From assembly GCA_009889685.1 (NCBI GenBank), contig WTZT01000049.1, forward strand, positions 1-5,543: a DNA stretch of 5,543 nucleotides, read 5' to 3'. Origin of the DNA: Candidatus Hikarchaeia archaeon HikBin4. GTDB taxonomy: Archaea > Halobacteriota > Halobacteria > Halobacteriales > Hikarchaeaceae. The position numbers and the translations under genes were made by a program. A model generated the notes under the pieces. It was not told the DNA's origin. It did no database searches and worked only from the letters and a program-made list of their open reading frames with translations. Below, in pieces: positions 5,130-5,543 of the stretch. Numbering within the stretch: the first letter of the stretch is position 1; every line of letters begins with the position of its first letter.

Positions 5130-5543
5130 AATATCGTTTAAAGAGTTTGAGGAGTTAGTAGTTGTTCGGCCTTGCATTGTATATGTATCAGCGAAGATCG
5201 TCACAGAAACGACCCCTTTGACGGCATATGCTGCGTTGATTGATGGAGTGAAGAATAGCTATTCTTTTTTGCTTGAAAGTGGCGAAAAGAATGCGCATAG
5301 TGCCTCCAATGGGGGTCAAAAATCAAATCGGATAAAGGAACATGCACAATATTCATTCATAGGATATGATCCGGAAGCAATTGTTACAATAGGACACAAG
5401 GGAGCAGAAATTTCTGTTCTGAAGGAGTCCACGTTGGTGAACCAAATATCAATGGGAGAGGGAGATGTGCTGGGCATTTTAGAGGGAGTAATTCCCAAAT
5501 ATCCTTTGGTGGGGTTTCCAGAGACGAATCGGCAGCAACTTTT
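5116..5543 (+). CDS. trpE: Anthranilate synthase component I, 5' part
   Basis: The open frame runs to the window edge and encodes the first 142 residues of TrpE, which with the glutaminase TrpG converts chorismate to anthranilate, the first tryptophan step. Visible are TPLTAYAAL (33-41), the feedback-inhibition motif LLES (52-55) in SYSFLLES, and YSFIGYDPEAIVTI (79-92). These are typical of the regulatory N-terminal domain; the chorismate-binding catalytic domain lies beyond the window. About 23 residues separate LLES from YSFIG, more than the roughly ten usual in bacteria. I recall a similar insertion in haloarchaeal TrpE. The retained LLES suggests inhibition by tryptophan. Either ATG, 5113 or 5116, could be used; the spacing of the ribosome binding site favours 5116. 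It overlaps trpF by 14 bases. By analogy with haloarchaeal trpDFEG, trpG is expected next. The N-terminal domain resembles that of other chorismate-using enzymes, but the trp context settles the identity. Confidence 0.9.
   Translation, partial: MSSLEISFKEFEELVVVRPCIVYVSAKIVTETTPLTAYAALIDGVKNSYSFLLESGEKNAHSASNGGQKSNRIKEHAQYSFIGYDPEAIVTIGHKGAEISVLKESTLVNQISMGEGDVLGILEGVIPKYPLVGFPETNRQQL

Noticed and set aside
1..5543. Mobile element, CRISPR array or defence system
   Set aside because: No transposase, integrase, terminal inverted repeats, spaced repeats or defence domains are visible. All substantial coding sequence is explained by guaBA and trpDFE.

Overview
The window reads as chromosomal DNA from an AT-rich prokaryote, most likely a euryarchaeon. 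It holds two same-strand biosynthetic gene groups with no mobile elements, RNA genes or CRISPR arrays. The archaeal reading rests on three things. The genes run trpD-trpF-trpE, which I recall as the order of the haloarchaeal trpDFEG operon. Several Trp protein motifs look haloarchaeal to me: KHGNYSVSS in TrpD, the DIPIES stretch in TrpF, and the long LLES-to-YSFIGYDPEA spacing in TrpE. There are also archaeal-style TATA-like boxes upstream of trpD and trpE. The Lys-rich, AT-rich proteins do not look like a typical acidic, high-GC haloarchaeon, so a relative of that class is a better guess. This assignment is inference, not proof.

Bases 1-73 are a short leader with a possible promoter. Bases 74-3325 carry guaB (IMP dehydrogenase) and guaA (fused GMP synthase), 12 bases apart. 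Together they encode the two steps from IMP to GMP. Both look atypical for an archaeon. GuaB resembles the Tritrichomonas foetus/clostridial-type IMP dehydrogenase. GuaA is a one-chain GMP synthase with the duplicated C-terminal dimerisation region of the human-type enzyme, whereas many archaea split the enzyme into two subunits. The pair may have been acquired together.

Bases 3326-3472 separate the two groups. They hold a strong stem-loop, a TATA-like box, a palindrome containing TGTACA, and a tandem repeat placed just before trpD. TGTACA is the TRP-box core known from the TrpY regulator of Methanothermobacter.

Bases 3473-5543 carry trpD (anthranilate phosphoribosyltransferase), trpF (phosphoribosylanthranilate isomerase) and the 5' part of trpE (anthranilate synthase component I), which runs off the window. 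Both gene junctions overlap, so the three are probably co-transcribed and translationally coupled. They cover tryptophan synthesis steps 1 to 3. A second TATA-like box followed by TGTACA lies at the end of trpF, just before trpE, with nearly the same spacing as upstream of trpD. This suggests a repeated tryptophan-responsive control module. That is the most interesting signal in an otherwise ordinary metabolic region.
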